From contig JAYPYV010000003.1 in assembly GCA_038136035.1 (NCBI GenBank), positions 62,001 to 126,000 on the forward strand: a stretch of DNA of 64,000 nt, read 5' to 3'. The position numbers and the translations under genes were made by a program. The notes under the pieces are model-generated. The model did no database searches and had not been told where the DNA came from. It saw only the letters and a list, made by a program, of their open reading frames with translations. This document shows, piece by piece, positions 54,037 through 61,696 of the stretch (positions are counted from its first letter, which is position 1; each line of letters starts with the position of its first letter). This DNA is from UBA9926 sp023261215. GTDB taxonomy: Bacteria; Pseudomonadota; Gammaproteobacteria; Pseudomonadales; Azotimanducaceae.

Positions 54037-55452
54037 TCACGCGGGAATGGGCCTCGATAGCTTGGCATCCGCGCGATTCGCGCGCTCAATCGCACTTGCG
54101 ATCGACAGCAATCGATGGTCACCATAGCGGCGCCCAATGAGCTGGACCCCAAAAGGAAGTCCCGAGGCATCCAGCCCCAAAGGCAAGGTCACCACGGGAA
54201 GCCCCACCACTGTCAGACTCGAAGTCAAATGGAGCCAAGCCATGTAATTCGCAATGGGGGCGCCATCAACCTCCGACGGATAATTGGTGGACCATGGAAA
54301 TGGCTGCACGCCAACCCCTGGGACCATCAACAGATCGTAGTTTCTAAACAAGGCATCGCAGGCACGAATGAGCTCCAACTGACCATATCGCGCTTGGGCG
54401 ATCGCCTGCATGGAGGTATTCCGAGCCGCTTCATAAGTCTGTTTGATATTTGGGTTGAATTGGTCATCCCATTCATCGGCTTCTTCAAAATATTGCGAAA
54501 CAAATACATCCTGCCTCAGATGCCAATCGATGTCGGGCGCTCGCGTTAAATCGATCGGATGCGGATCACATCGGTTGAACTGGGTCGCGAGCCTCGCTAA
54601 CCGGTCCTCGAACAGCGCTCGCGTTTCTTTGGACACCAATAAACCGCCGAGATCAGTACTGACAGCGACGTTGAGCCCAGAGATATCAACAGGATCCAGT
54701 TGCCTGAAGATCTCTGACTGAAGGGGAAAAGCCATCGGGTCTCGATCGCCGCCCAGTGCGCGATCGGCGATGACTGAAAGCATCAATGCGACGTCTTCAA
54801 CGTTTTGCGCGATCGGACCTTGAAGGCTGTAATGCGTCGAAGGCGTGCGACGCTCCTCATTGGGGACAACCCCAGGGGTCGCTCTGAAGCCCACAACACC
54901 GCAATAACACGCTGGAATCCGCAGACTCCCCCCATGATCTGATCCCGTGGCGAGCTTCACCATATCTGCTGCAACTGCGACAGCGGAACCCCCGCTGCTA
55001 CCACCACACGTCTTAGTGGGATCAAAGGGGTTTCCTGTCGCACCAAAAAGGGGATTCACCGTATTCGCCCCGATGCTGTACTCGGGAATATTGGTCTTAC
55101 CCATCACAATTGCGCCTGCGGCACGCAGCCGCGCCACAATGCCCGCATCTTCTTGCGGTACGTTGTTTGCGTGTCGTTCGCTGCCGAGCGTCGTCCGAAT
55201 ACCTTCCGTCCGCTGATTGTCCTTGATGAGCACGGGCAGCCCTGCGAGCGGCGGGACTGAGTCGCCTCGAGCATAGGCCTGCGCCCATTGCTCAGCCTCG
55301 ACGCGCGCTCTCGAAACCGCAAGCGTCACCACGGCGTTCAATGAAGGATTACGTGATTCGATTTGGTTGATCGACGCCTCGACCAATTGCAGCGGAGAAA
55401 GTGCACCGCGCTGCATCGCGGACAACTGCTCGACGGCTGAACTTTGCGCCAC
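54037..55452 (-). CDS. Amidase-signature family amidase
   Basis: Amide hydrolase with the Ser-cisSer-Lys triad, 471 aa. The catalytic Lys is in LPVLIKDNQ (about residue 75), and the Gly/Ser-rich signature TCGGSSGGSAVAVAADM (about 148-164) contains both serines. DHGGSLRIPACYCGVVGFRAT follows (in part). GTG 55452 has GGAGGG upstream. More like general aliphatic or aryl amidases than GatA, since gatB/gatC are absent. Divergent from the SDR gene. Followed by the TauD-type gene on the same strand, 208 bp away. Confidence 0.9.
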   Translation of the reverse strand: MAQSSAVEQLSAMQRGALSPLQLVEASINQIESRNPSLNAVVTLAVSRARVEAEQWAQAYARGDSVPPLAGLPVLIKDNQRTEGIRTTLGSERHANNVPQEDAGIVARLRAAGAIVMGKTNIPEYSIGANTVNPLFGATGNPFDPTKTCGGSSGGSAVAVAADMVKLATGSDHGGSLRIPACYCGVVGFRATPGVVPNEERRTPSTHYSLQGPIAQNVEDVALMLSVIADRALGGDRDPMAFPLQSEIFRQLDPVDISGLNVAVSTDLGGLLVSKETRALFEDRLARLATQFNRCDPHPIDLTRAPDIDWHLRQDVFVSQYFEEADEWDDQFNPNIKQTYEAARNTSMQAIAQARYGQLELIRACDALFRNYDLLMVPGVGVQPFPWSTNYPSEVDGAPIANYMAWLHLTSSLTVVGLPVVTLPLGLDASGLPFGVQLIGRRYGDHRLLSIASAIERANRADAKLSRPIPA

Positions 55453-55488
55453 TCAAGGACCCTCCTTCGTGACGCGAGAATAGCACGC

Positions 55489-55518
55489 TTGACCGAACCT
55501 TCACGCGCTCCCTATGCT
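55489..55518 (+). promoter_or_regulatory. Promoter candidate giving a leaderless SDR mRNA
   Basis: TTGACC (55489-55494), an 18-bp spacer and TATGCT (55513-55518) are followed after six bases by the SDR ATG at 55525. Transcription would start at or next to the ATG, and no Shine-Dalgarno is present. Motif seen; leaderless initiation inferred. Confidence 0.45.
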
Positions 55519-55524
55519 CAAGCT

Positions 55525-56295
55525 ATGGATGCTCCTATTGTCATCACCGGCGGCACGTCAGGCATCGGCCTAGCAATCCGCTCAAGGCTGGAGGACCGGG
55601 GCTATGCTGTGATCAACCTCGACCTCGTCGAACCCGAGACGAACGCGCCACACATTGCGTGTGACCTGAGCGTGCCCTCGTCAATTGATCAAGCGATCGC
55701 CGCACTACCAGAAGAGATCAGCGCCTTAGTCTGCGTTGCAGGCGTTGGCCCTCTTTCCGATCAACCCGAGAAAGTCATGCGAATCAATTTTCTGGGAACT
55801 CGTAGGCTTTGCGAACAACTGCTGGCGCGCATCCGCCCCGAGGGCACGATTACGCTGGTGGCATCGAGCGCGGGCAGAGATTGGCGAGACAACAGAGACC
55901 GCGTGGACGCAATGTTGAAGACGTCAGGCTTTGAAGCGGGCATTGCGTGGTTAGCTGAGCATCCCGAAGCCTGGATCGACAACCCTTATAAGTTTTCTAA
56001 ACAGTGCCTGGCCGCCTACACCTATCACGCCGTTGGCCTTGCTCAGCCTTTGGGCGTCCGAGTGAATTGTATTAACCCAGGCATTACCCAAACGAATCTC
56101 TCCGCTGACTTCAGGCAATTGCTGGGGGGTGAGACCTACGACCGCATCGTGGATCTAACGGGCCGAGCTGGCCGTCCGGAGGACATCGCGGGTCTCGCTG
56201 AATTTCTCAGTGTTGGTGACTCACACTGGATTAATGGCGTTGAGATCACGGTTGATGGCGGGTACTACGCGGGCGTTGTCGCTGGCAGACACTGA
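55525..56295 (+). CDS. Short-chain dehydrogenase/reductase
   Basis: NAD(P)-dependent oxidoreductase with a Rossmann fold, 256 aa from ATG 55525. Cofactor motif ITGGTSGIGLAI at residues 6-17, Ser in VASSAGRDW, and YKFSKQC giving YxxxK. A C-terminal INGVEITVDGGYYAG is typical of classical SDRs. Similar in look to 3-alpha-hydroxysteroid dehydrogenase/carbonyl reductase types (cofactor loop then NAxG replaced by AGVGP). Substrate unknown. An upstream start at 55444 would overlap the divergent amidase start and is unlikely. Confidence 0.88.
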   Translation: MDAPIVITGGTSGIGLAIRSRLEDRGYAVINLDLVEPETNAPHIACDLSVPSSIDQAIAALPEEISALVCVAGVGPLSDQPEKVMRINFLGTRRLCEQLLARIRPEGTITLVASSAGRDWRDNRDRVDAMLKTSGFEAGIAWLAEHPEAWIDNPYKFSKQCLAAYTYHAVGLAQPLGVRVNCINPGITQTNLSADFRQLLGGETYDRIVDLTGRAGRPEDIAGLAEFLSVGDSHWINGVEITVDGGYYAGVVAGRH

Positions 56296-56361
56296 TGACG
56301 GCTCAGCACCAGCAAACGCCCAGCATTTAGATGGCTCCAACGCCTTGTGGGGCCTCCAGGG

Positions 56362-56895
56362 TCAATCTAACGCCATAAACGCTGGGGCTAACATCACCTC
56401 CGCTTGCGAAAGATCCATCGAGCCCCCCTGCAAGAAACACGCACGATAAAATGCCGAGGGCCCGTACGCACTTTTGATCTCGCAATACTCAAACCCCAAC
56501 GCGTTGTAATAGTCAGGATTTCCGAGCACAAAAAGCACATCAAGACGCTGCAATCGGGCTGTATGGATGGCTGATCTGATCAATTGTTTGCCGATGCCTT
56601 GCCCCTGGGCAAGCGGATGAACCGAGACGGGCGCGAGCTGGCCGGCACTCAGCACTGGCGTGCCTGAGACCCAGACTCTCGATACCGCAACATGCCCCTG
56701 AATCAAACCAGCGCCATCCACCAGCACACGTTCGAAGAGCATGTCCCCGTCCACCCTTAACTGCTCAACAAGCGGTGCTTCCAGGACTTGGGCCGCAGGC
56801 TGGGCATCGGTTTCGAAGGCGCGCCGAATCAATTGGTCGACGCTTGAGTGATTCTTAGCGTCGAGGGGAGAAATTGAATGCTGAGGTTCTTTCAC
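56362..56895 (-). CDS. GNAT-family N-acetyltransferase (YhbS-like)
   Basis: Acetyl-CoA-dependent acetyltransferase, 177 aa. The acetyl-CoA-binding loop is in VHPLAQGQGIGKQLI (Q-G-x-G-x-G/K), preceded by LAPVSV and followed by LFVLGNPDYYNALGFE. These features fit the YhbS group, whose substrates are unknown. Start GTG 56895. Convergent to the SDR gene; upstream PPOX-type gene on the same strand. Confidence 0.85.
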   Translation of the reverse strand: MKEPQHSISPLDAKNHSSVDQLIRRAFETDAQPAAQVLEAPLVEQLRVDGDMLFERVLVDGAGLIQGHVAVSRVWVSGTPVLSAGQLAPVSVHPLAQGQGIGKQLIRSAIHTARLQRLDVLFVLGNPDYYNALGFEYCEIKSAYGPSAFYRACFLQGGSMDLSQAEVMLAPAFMALD

Positions 56896-56946
56896 GTGCT
56901 TGATCGATCCAAAGACCGCGCCCTGCTCCCTGACTCAGCCCGCTCA

Positions 56947-57462
56947 TCAGACATCATCAACCCCACCTTGATCGTGACTCGCGGATCGTGATTGAAATTC
57001 ACGGTCTGCTTTCTTCCCCCGATAAACCCGCATGTCGATAGCCCGCCAGTGGGTCACCTGTAGGCTAAACAACAGTCTCGGCTCGGTTCTCATGTTGTCA
57101 AAGAATCGATCAACCGCCGCGGCATTAGCGGCAATGCCCTGCCCCACATACTTCTCTGCGAGTCGCCGGGACATGGGCCAGATGTCTTCCTCAAGCCGAT
57201 GATGCAAGGTTGCCAACCCTTCAATCGCGACAAAACCTGCGACAGGCATTAACGCCTCGATGCACAGCGAACACCGAGCATCGCGCTGTAACTGCTTACA
57301 CCACACCCGGTGATCTGTTCCGGTCAACCAGAAGGTCCCCTCGTCATACAACCACCAAACTGGCACCGTGTAGGGTAATCCGTTCGCCCTGATCGAAGCC
57401 AAAACACCAATGTGGGGCTGCTCCAGAAAGTCACGTTTCGTCGCCTCATCCATCCTGGGCAT
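56947..57462 (-). CDS. Pyridoxamine 5'-phosphate oxidase-like flavin protein
   Basis: Split-barrel FMN- or F420-binding protein of the PNPOx-like superfamily, about 171 aa from ATG 57462, which has GAGGGAA upstream. The barrel segment IGVLASIRANGLPYTVPVWWLYDEG (in part) and later FVAIEGLATLHH are typical. True PdxH has extra motifs that are lacking here. General role probably redox or flavin-dependent reduction; substrate not inferable. Confidence 0.8.
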   Translation of the reverse strand: MPRMDEATKRDFLEQPHIGVLASIRANGLPYTVPVWWLYDEGTFWLTGTDHRVWCKQLQRDARCSLCIEALMPVAGFVAIEGLATLHHRLEEDIWPMSRRLAEKYVGQGIAANAAAVDRFFDNMRTEPRLLFSLQVTHWRAIDMRVYRGKKADREFQSRSASHDQGGVDDV

Positions 57463-57834
57463 CGTGGATTCCCTCTTAATCTTCAATGATTCACCGCGAC
57501 GCTTGGTTCCATCGACCAGCACATGCCGCGATCACGGTCGATCTTCTCAATAGCTCAAAAGACTCGCTTACTCGACGCGCGATCAACCTGCGCGATCAGT
57601 CGATGCTTGAATTCCGCGCTTCGCAGTTGATCAAACCCTAGCCGTCGAGACCGCTTCCACACGACAAGACGATCTCCCAAGCCATCAACGATTGCCATTC
57701 GTGAATACAGTTAGGCTACGGGACTTGCACCCCTGCGGCCTAAGTTCTTGTTTAGATTTCAAACACAACATCGCCTATAGCAACACGCTGAAAAGCCCCG
57801 TCATCTTGCCAGCGAGTCAGGCCCCATTTCTTGC
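57463..57834. other. 372-bp spacer between phoH and the PPOX-like gene
   Basis: No gene or clear regulatory element. The PPOX-like gene promoter should lie just right of 57462 on the minus strand; phoH ends at the right-hand edge. I see nothing more. Confidence 0.4.
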
Positions 57835-58632
57835 TTAAGCGACCTCGTATCGATCAATCACGGCTCGAACCAATCCACTGCGGACGATGTCATCTCGAGT
57901 GAATGCATGCACTTTCACCTGCGGCAAATCACTCAGACGATCAATGGCATCGGCCAAGCCATTGGCACCGCGCAAGTCACTCTGCTGAACATCCCCGTTG
58001 ATGACGACCGTGCAATCCGTTCCGATTCGCGTCAGGAACATTTTCATCTGTTGAATCGTGGTGTTTTGGGCCTCATCGAGAATGACAAAGGTTCCTGGCC
58101 CAAAGGTGCGTCCGCGCATATAGGCAAGGGGCGCCGCGACAATCCGTCCGTGACGAAGGTAATAATCCACCGCGCCACGGCCCAAACGTTCATCCAAAAT
58201 TTCTCTAAATGCTTCGATGTAAACGCCAAATTTTTCATCGATATCGCCTGGCAAGAAACCTAAATTCTCTCCCGCTTCGACTGCCGGGCGAGTCAGCAGA
58301 ATGCGGTCGATCGTGCCTTTTTTTAATCCGTCTGCAGCGAGACCCGCTGCACAATAACTCTTGCCTGTGCCCGCAGGACCCACACCAAACGTTAACGCAT
58401 GGGTCTGGATCGCCCTCATGTACGCTGATTGGCTCTCCGTTTTTGCCGTCAGCGGCGCAATTCGGGTGTCTCGGTTGCAGTGCAGCCTTAAGTCATACTC
58501 GGGCCAGCACGAATCCCTCAAAAACTGCGATGTAAACGCCCCTTCTCTTTCATCCCCCTGCTTTCGCTTTGACTTCTTACCGTTCATTTTGATGTACAGG
58601 TTCTTTACCGAACGTCGGGATTTAGCGGTCAT
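57835..58632 (-). CDS. phoH: PhoH-family ATPase
   Basis: P-loop NTPase of the PhoH family (E. coli PhoH is phosphate-starvation induced; the family has helicase/RNase-like associations). From ATG 58632 the protein is 265 aa. Walker A FGVGPAGTGKSYCAAGLAADG is around residue 82, Walker B TFVILDEAQNTT at about 185, and sensor VVINGDVQQSDLRG follows. A longer frame to 58728 (GTG) adds 32 residues without family likeness. A strong sigma-70-like promoter lies at 58867-58894, implying a leader of about 130-230 nt. No Pho box was recognised. Standalone gene. Confidence 0.9.
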   Translation of the reverse strand: MTAKSRRSVKNLYIKMNGKKSKRKQGDEREGAFTSQFLRDSCWPEYDLRLHCNRDTRIAPLTAKTESQSAYMRAIQTHALTFGVGPAGTGKSYCAAGLAADGLKKGTIDRILLTRPAVEAGENLGFLPGDIDEKFGVYIEAFREILDERLGRGAVDYYLRHGRIVAAPLAYMRGRTFGPGTFVILDEAQNTTIQQMKMFLTRIGTDCTVVINGDVQQSDLRGANGLADAIDRLSDLPQVKVHAFTRDDIVRSGLVRAVIDRYEVA

Positions 58633-58988
58633 ACAAATAACACCTCGCTGCAAGAAAAATCGATTCGAAACGCCCCGCAACTCGAAGTCGGTAAGGCGGT
58701 TCGTTTGGGAGATTGAATGGGAGTCCACGCAAAAAGAAGTGAAGACGTGCGGTGGCGTGGGTAGATGTTTTGGGCGCAGGCGCCAGCATCAGGGTCGAAT
58801 TCACCAACTAAAGACCGAGTGGATACTGACATTCAGCCCCTAAACAAAGAAGGAACAATGGCTTCGATATTAGCAAGGGTGCCAGTTCTTGCAATACCCT
58901 AGAGGCCGATTGGGGTCAGTTCTTGAAACCTTCAGGAATGTCTAAAGATTTCTCCATGATTAAGCGTCGATACCCGGCCTGGCAGGGC
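58633..58988. other. 356-bp spacer upstream of phoH
   Basis: Contains the phoH promoter (58867-58894) and an upstream untranslated or N-terminally extended region of phoH. The AGGGT...ACCCT repeat at about 58876-58900 flanks the promoter -35. The part nearest 58988 is the 3' end of the Rieske-like gene's downstream flank. Nothing else seen. Confidence 0.4.
58867..58894 (-). promoter_or_regulatory. phoH promoter candidate
   Basis: On the minus strand TTGCAA (58894-58889), a 16-bp spacer and TATTA-type -10 TAATAT (58872-58867) form a good sigma-70 promoter. Transcription would start near 58860, 228 nt upstream of the preferred phoH ATG, or 132 nt before the alternative GTG at 58728. Confidence 0.55.
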
Positions 58989-59822
58989 CTATGGTGCAGA
59001 AGCACCCAGCTCGTGGTCTGGTCGCGCGATCACCCACAACACATCATTTTCCTCTCGGACATGAGGGAGCGGTCGCAGACGGCACCGGGCCGTCTCCGGC
59101 TCAAGGCATTCGCCGCTGGTCTTATCGAACCGATACCCATGCCATGGGCAGCGGACTTCATTAGGTGCATCCTCAACCGTCTGAAGAGGGCCCAGCAAAT
59201 GCGGGCAGATCTTTGGCGTGAGCGTCCAATGGGACGTCATTGAGAGTTCATAAGTCTGGCGATTGAACTCAAAGGTGAGCGGCAGCTGATTTCGAAGCTG
59301 AGCGACCGGCCCCAGCTCAAGCCGCTGCGTCCGCGAACGCTGCGCATCGAGCTGTCGCTGACGCTCCCGCATCATGGCCTCGTCTTCATCCCATAAGATT
59401 GAGTAGAGCCTGCGCATCGATTCACCTAAGCTCGACACTTTCTCCGCTGGAACATCGCTCAAGTAAAAGGACACTTCGATGTCCGTCGCGTGAGACGCGA
59501 CAGCCTTGAGCCGCGTCCAAATTTCACTGCGCTGAAGACCACCCACGTAGCTTCGAGCAACATACTGATCTTGATCTACGCACAGCTCGATGTGACTCGA
59601 ATGCTCTGGGCTCGACCAAACACGCCATCCCCAGGAACCCGCTTCATCCAATTCGCAGTAATCAAAAGAGGTTTCGTGAAGGTAGGGAAGATGCTCCCAG
59701 TCGAGTACATTCTCCCAGACTCGTTCGATGGACGCTTCGATGCGACGTTCTAGCTGGCCAACTCTCGTGAGCGTAAGTTCATTCGGGTTTAACGTGAGCG
59801 ATTGGTTTTGAAGCGCGGGCAT
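58989..59822 (-). CDS. SRPBCC-Rieske protein, Rieske domain at the C-terminus
   Basis: 277-aa protein with an N-terminal helix-grip (SRPBCC/START-like) region (about residues 10-170; ASIERVWENVLDWEHLPYLHE) and a C-terminal Rieske [2Fe-2S] domain (about 195-270) with CPHLLGPL and CPWHGYRF as C-x-H and C-x2-H ligands. In normal Rieske oxygenases the order is reversed. The HxxxxH plus Asp iron facial triad is not obvious, so it may be a ferredoxin-like or binding protein rather than an oxygenase. Divergent from the first GST gene across 104 bp. Confidence 0.8.
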   Translation of the reverse strand: MPALQNQSLTLNPNELTLTRVGQLERRIEASIERVWENVLDWEHLPYLHETSFDYCELDEAGSWGWRVWSSPEHSSHIELCVDQDQYVARSYVGGLQRSEIWTRLKAVASHATDIEVSFYLSDVPAEKVSSLGESMRRLYSILWDEDEAMMRERQRQLDAQRSRTQRLELGPVAQLRNQLPLTFEFNRQTYELSMTSHWTLTPKICPHLLGPLQTVEDAPNEVRCPWHGYRFDKTSGECLEPETARCRLRPLPHVREENDVLWVIARPDHELGASAP

Positions 59823-59889
59823 TTGAAGAGTCTACCCTAATACCCCTTCCGCGCCATTCACGTTCACGAAATAGCCAGGTACCCTTCTC

Positions 59890-59895
59890 TATAAT
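59890..59895 (+). promoter_or_regulatory. -10 element upstream of GST gene
   Basis: A perfect TATAAT at 59890-59895 lies 31 bp before the GST ATG, with AGGAGG between them. No good -35 is seen at 16-18 bp. A transcript would begin near 59902. Confidence 0.45.
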
Positions 59896-59926
59896 CGCTC
59901 AGGCAACCCATCAGGAGGCACGATCA

Positions 59927-60715
59927 ATGACAGAACACTTGGGCCTTCATTTACTGGAACACCCGCTCTCACCTTATGTGCAAAAGGTGAAGCTCGCACT
60001 GCATTTCAAGGGCCTTCCTTTCACAAGCGCCTACCCGATGACAGACGCTGAGATCGCCGAGGACTTTGCTCTGAGCCCCCGAGGCGAAGTACCGCTGCTT
60101 AAACATCGCGATTTGGCGCTCTACGATTCGCGCGTCATCTGCACCTACATTGACGAGACTTGGCCAGAGCCTGCGCTCATGCCCAAGAGCCCCTATGCCC
60201 GGGCACAAATTCGCTGGATTGAGGACGCGATGGACACGCATTTTGAGGCCAACACGTGGGGTCTTGCGGAAGTCACAATCTTTCGCCGGGCAACCGGCGA
60301 ACTGGCTGATCGCTTGACCCGTCATGCACAGCAACAAATTTTGAATTGGTTTCAATGGCTTGACCAGAGACTATCTGATGGCGGGTGGTTTAACGGCCCA
60401 AGCTACGGTTGGGGCGATATGTGTGTGGTGCCGTTTGTTAATGGCGCGGCCCGCTTTGATCTTCACCCTAAGGCTGGGACTCCGCTCGCCGCGTGGCTCC
60501 GTCGCGTCAATGAGATCGACGCCGTCCGATTGACCCAATCGGCAGCGGCCGAGGCTGAGCTTGACCCACTGACTATGCAAGCCGCGTTAACATCGGGTTT
60601 CAAGCGAGAGTACCGAGATCATCGATTAGAGTGGATGATTCGAGCAGGCGGCATCGACGTGGTTGCCCAAGGACTCTCCAACAACAATATTCGTTTCAAT
60701 GGGAGCTTTTCTTGA
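59927..60715 (+). CDS. Glutathione S-transferase-like protein
   Basis: GST fold, 262 aa: N-terminal thioredoxin-like domain (HLLEHPLSPYVQKVKLALHFKGLPF in parts), GEVPLLKHRDLALYDSRVICTYID for the glutathione-binding Ser/Arg area, then an all-helical C-domain. Good AGGAGG ribosome site before ATG 59927. The C-terminal tail is longer than in minimal GSTs (about 210 aa). The gene overlaps the next one by four bases (TTGA), so the two are translationally coupled. Substrate unknown: detoxification or a catabolic glutathione-dependent step is possible. Confidence 0.88.
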   Translation: MTEHLGLHLLEHPLSPYVQKVKLALHFKGLPFTSAYPMTDAEIAEDFALSPRGEVPLLKHRDLALYDSRVICTYIDETWPEPALMPKSPYARAQIRWIEDAMDTHFEANTWGLAEVTIFRRATGELADRLTRHAQQQILNWFQWLDQRLSDGGWFNGPSYGWGDMCVVPFVNGAARFDLHPKAGTPLAAWLRRVNEIDAVRLTQSAAAEAELDPLTMQAALTSGFKREYRDHRLEWMIRAGGIDVVAQGLSNNNIRFNGSFS

Positions 60716-61647
60716 ACTCAATCATTTTGCACCACTACCCGCCCAGCTTATTCTCGGAAAAAGTCAGGGCCCTACTCGGTTACCTTCAACTTGATTGGCA
60801 GTCAGTCATCATTCCCCCGATCATGCCCCGGCCGCATTTAATGCCGCTCTCCGGCGGCTATCGAAAAACGCCTATCATGCAAATCGGGGCGAATATCTAC
60901 TGTGATACCGAGATTATTTGTCGAAAACTGAACAGCTTGAGCGATAAACCCGATCTCTACGCTGCCGGATTTAATGCGGAGCGTGTTGCCCGGTGGGCCG
61001 ACACAGAATTATTCCGCACGACGGTGGCACTTAATTTCAGACCAGAAGCGATCGCGGCACAAATGAGTCAGATGTCCTCAGCTGATCTCGAGGCTTTTCA
61101 GAAGGATCGTGCCGAGCTCTCGGGGGGCAGCGCGATCGTGGCCGTCGATCCAACATCCGCTGAAACCCATTTCAAATCGTTAATGGATCAGCTGGCTCGT
61201 TCTCTCACTACGCCCTTCTTGTTCGGTGACCTGCCCAGCATTGCGGATTTCAGCGTCTATCACTGCCTGTGGTTCGTGGCAGGCAATACCGCCAACGCTC
61301 ACCTCATGGATCCTTGGCCGCCAGTCATCGACTTCATGGCTCGCATGCGTGAAATGGGGCACGGCCAGTTCAAGGAGATCTCAGCCGAAGCCGCCTTGGA
61401 GATTGGCTGTCAGTCCCGTCCCAGCTTGTCTGATGAGGCTCGAGTCGATCCGACCTTCGCCGGCAAGCTGACCCCAGGCATCGTCGTTGGCGTTTCGCCA
61501 AATGATTATGGCCGGACGCCCGTGGTTGGTGTCTTACACACTTGGACAGAGAATGAAATCATCATTCTAAGAGACGACGCGCTGGCAAGTGAGATCGCAG
61601 TGCACTTTCCCAACATTGGCTTTGAAGTGCAGACCGTCGATCTCTGA
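60712..61647 (+). CDS. GST-fold protein with C-terminal extension
   Basis: Second GST-type protein, 311 aa from TTG 60712. GGGAG sits 6 nt upstream and the TTG overlaps the previous stop as TTGA. N-terminal thioredoxin-like domain (HHYPPSLFSEKVRALLGYL; GGYRKTPIMQIGANIYCDTEII in part) and helical domain (FLFGDLPSIADFSVYHCLWF in part). Beyond about residue 225 an extra ~85-residue region follows, rich in beta-like sequence (PGIVVGVSPNDYGRTPVVGVL, then NEIIILR), not part of ordinary GSTs. A frame open from 60631 is not the real start. Likely a pair with the preceding GST. Confidence 0.85.
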   Translation: MNSIILHHYPPSLFSEKVRALLGYLQLDWQSVIIPPIMPRPHLMPLSGGYRKTPIMQIGANIYCDTEIICRKLNSLSDKPDLYAAGFNAERVARWADTELFRTTVALNFRPEAIAAQMSQMSSADLEAFQKDRAELSGGSAIVAVDPTSAETHFKSLMDQLARSLTTPFLFGDLPSIADFSVYHCLWFVAGNTANAHLMDPWPPVIDFMARMREMGHGQFKEISAEAALEIGCQSRPSLSDEARVDPTFAGKLTPGIVVGVSPNDYGRTPVVGVLHTWTENEIIILRDDALASEIAVHFPNIGFEVQTVDL

Positions 61648-61696
61648 GCCCCGAGAGGCCTGGCATTAAAGCAGGGTACGAGCTTGAGTTCGCGGA

